A program made the position numbers and the translations under genes. The notes under the pieces were generated by a model. That model was not told the DNA's origin. It did no database searches and saw only the letters and a program-made list of their open reading frames with translations. Source: an uncultured Bacillota bacterium (GTDB taxonomy: Bacteria; Bacillota; Clostridia; Peptostreptococcales; Anaerovoracaceae). Taken from it: a stretch of 64,000 bases of DNA. The stretch covers positions 1 to 64,000 of the forward strand of contig CASEFA010000006.1 in NCBI GenBank assembly GCA_949287095.1, in the 5' to 3' direction. This document shows, in pieces, positions 63,474-64,000 of this stretch (positions within the stretch are counted from its first letter, which is position 1; every line of letters begins with the position of its first letter).

Positions 63474-64000
63474 CCAGCGCGCCTAAGGGCACAAAGGACA
63501 TACTGCCTGAGCAGGTGTATAAGTGGCAGTACGTAGAGGAAAAATTCGCCGAGCTCTGTGAGAGATACGGCTTTAAGGAGATAAGGACTCCGGTCTTTGA
63601 GCATACGGAGCTTTTCACAAGAGGTGTGGGAGACACTACCGACATAGTGCAGAAGGAGATGTACACCTTCGAGGATCACGGACACAGAAGCATTACTCTG
63701 AAACCTGAGGGAACTTCTCCTGCCGTTCGCGCTTTCATAGAGCACAAGCAGTATGCGGAGGTTCAGCCGACTAAATACTACTACGTGACACCGTGTTACA
63801 GGTACGAAAAGCCTCAGGCGGGAAGGCTGAGAGAGTTCCACCAGTTCGGTATTGAAACTTTCGGAACAGGCGATATGCTGGCAGACGCCGAGGTAATATG
63901 CTTTGCCAACGATTTTCTCAGCGAGATGGGCGTAACCGATATAAGGCTGAGGATAAACAGCGTGGGATGCCCTGAATGCAGAAAAAAGCACAGAGAAGCT
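63467..64000 (+). CDS. hisS: Histidyl-tRNA synthetase (N-terminal part, cut by window edge)
   Basis: Class II synthetase for tRNA-His. 178 codons are inside the window, reading [17 protein letters not shown] at the start. Motif 1 region [20 protein letters not shown], motif 2 [28 protein letters not shown] 63467 overlaps the hemZ stop, with ACGGAGG about 10 bases upstream. No T-box is present, in contrast to valS, because it is translated as part of the upstream operon. Confidence 0.95.
   Translation, partial: MVTSAPKGTKDILPEQVYKWQYVEEKFAELCERYGFKEIRTPVFEHTELFTRGVGDTTDIVQKEMYTFEDHGHRSITLKPEGTSPAVRAFIEHKQYAEVQPTKYYYVTPCYRYEKPQAGRLREFHQFGIETFGTGDMLADAEVICFANDFLSEMGVTDIRLRINSVGCPECRKKHREA

Overview
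The window is a gene-dense chromosomal segment of a low-to-mid GC Gram-positive anaerobe. The evidence for Clostridia (Bacillota) is the gene order (argR-recN, ruvCAB-queA, rnc-smc-ftsY, ftsK-rimO-polA-coaE, yajC-secDF-rel-hemZ-hisS), a T-box leader on valS, a CIRCE element on clpB, strong AGGAGG ribosome binding sites, split ThrE exporters and frequent TTG/GTG starts. A family XIII / Anaerovoracaceae-like member is a guess only.

Layout. 1-4.9 kb: recN (cut by the window edge) and argR run leftward; ruvCAB-queA runs rightward from a promoter that carries a LexA-type SOS box. 4.9-8.1 kb: a leftward ilvE / DUF815 ATPase / QueG-like Fe-S protein operon that converges on queA. 8.1-13.4 kb: an accessory, AT-richer patch with a PLP decarboxylase, a 430-bp repeat-rich gap, an internally deleted MFS gene, a membrane XRE regulator, an orphan MNT nucleotidyltransferase, a RhuM-family protein and a possible IS-end remnant. 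13.4-21.1 kb: T-box-valS, then folC, a lipid kinase, a GNAT, a split Thr/Ser exporter and a monofunctional transglycosylase, closed by a strong terminator. 21.2-22.9 kb: a CNNM/CorC-type transporter gene (leftward) behind a long attenuator-like leader. 22.9-39.1 kb: a long rightward run of housekeeping genes (glyA, plsX, rnc, smc, ftsY, der, plsY, gpsA, miaB), then cobO, an ATP-grasp protein, a MurT-like/GatD-like pair and an M50 protease. 39.1-43.6 kb: a repeat-rich gap, CIRCE-clpB and an AAA/DUF4143 ATPase. 43.6-47.3 kb: a GntR regulator with a predicted leaderless start, nth, a GNAT, an alcohol-dehydrogenase N-terminal scar, a NimA-like flavoprotein and asd. 47.3-64 kb: ftsK, rimO, polA, coaE, two tRNA-Leu genes around an MFS gene, yajC, secDF, rel, an MBL hydrolase, hemZ and hisS (cut by the window edge).

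Most of the window is core information processing and envelope biosynthesis. The parts that deserve attention are: the MurT/GatD-like pair whose glutaminase has lost its Cys and His beside an ATP-grasp protein; the leader RNA with short ORFs and an intrinsic terminator in front of the CNNM gene; the two intergenic arrays of short inverted repeats; the SOS-box promoter of ruvCAB; the predicted leaderless GntR gene; and the YGLDG repeats in the FtsK linker. All calls were made by reading the sequence; no database search was run.
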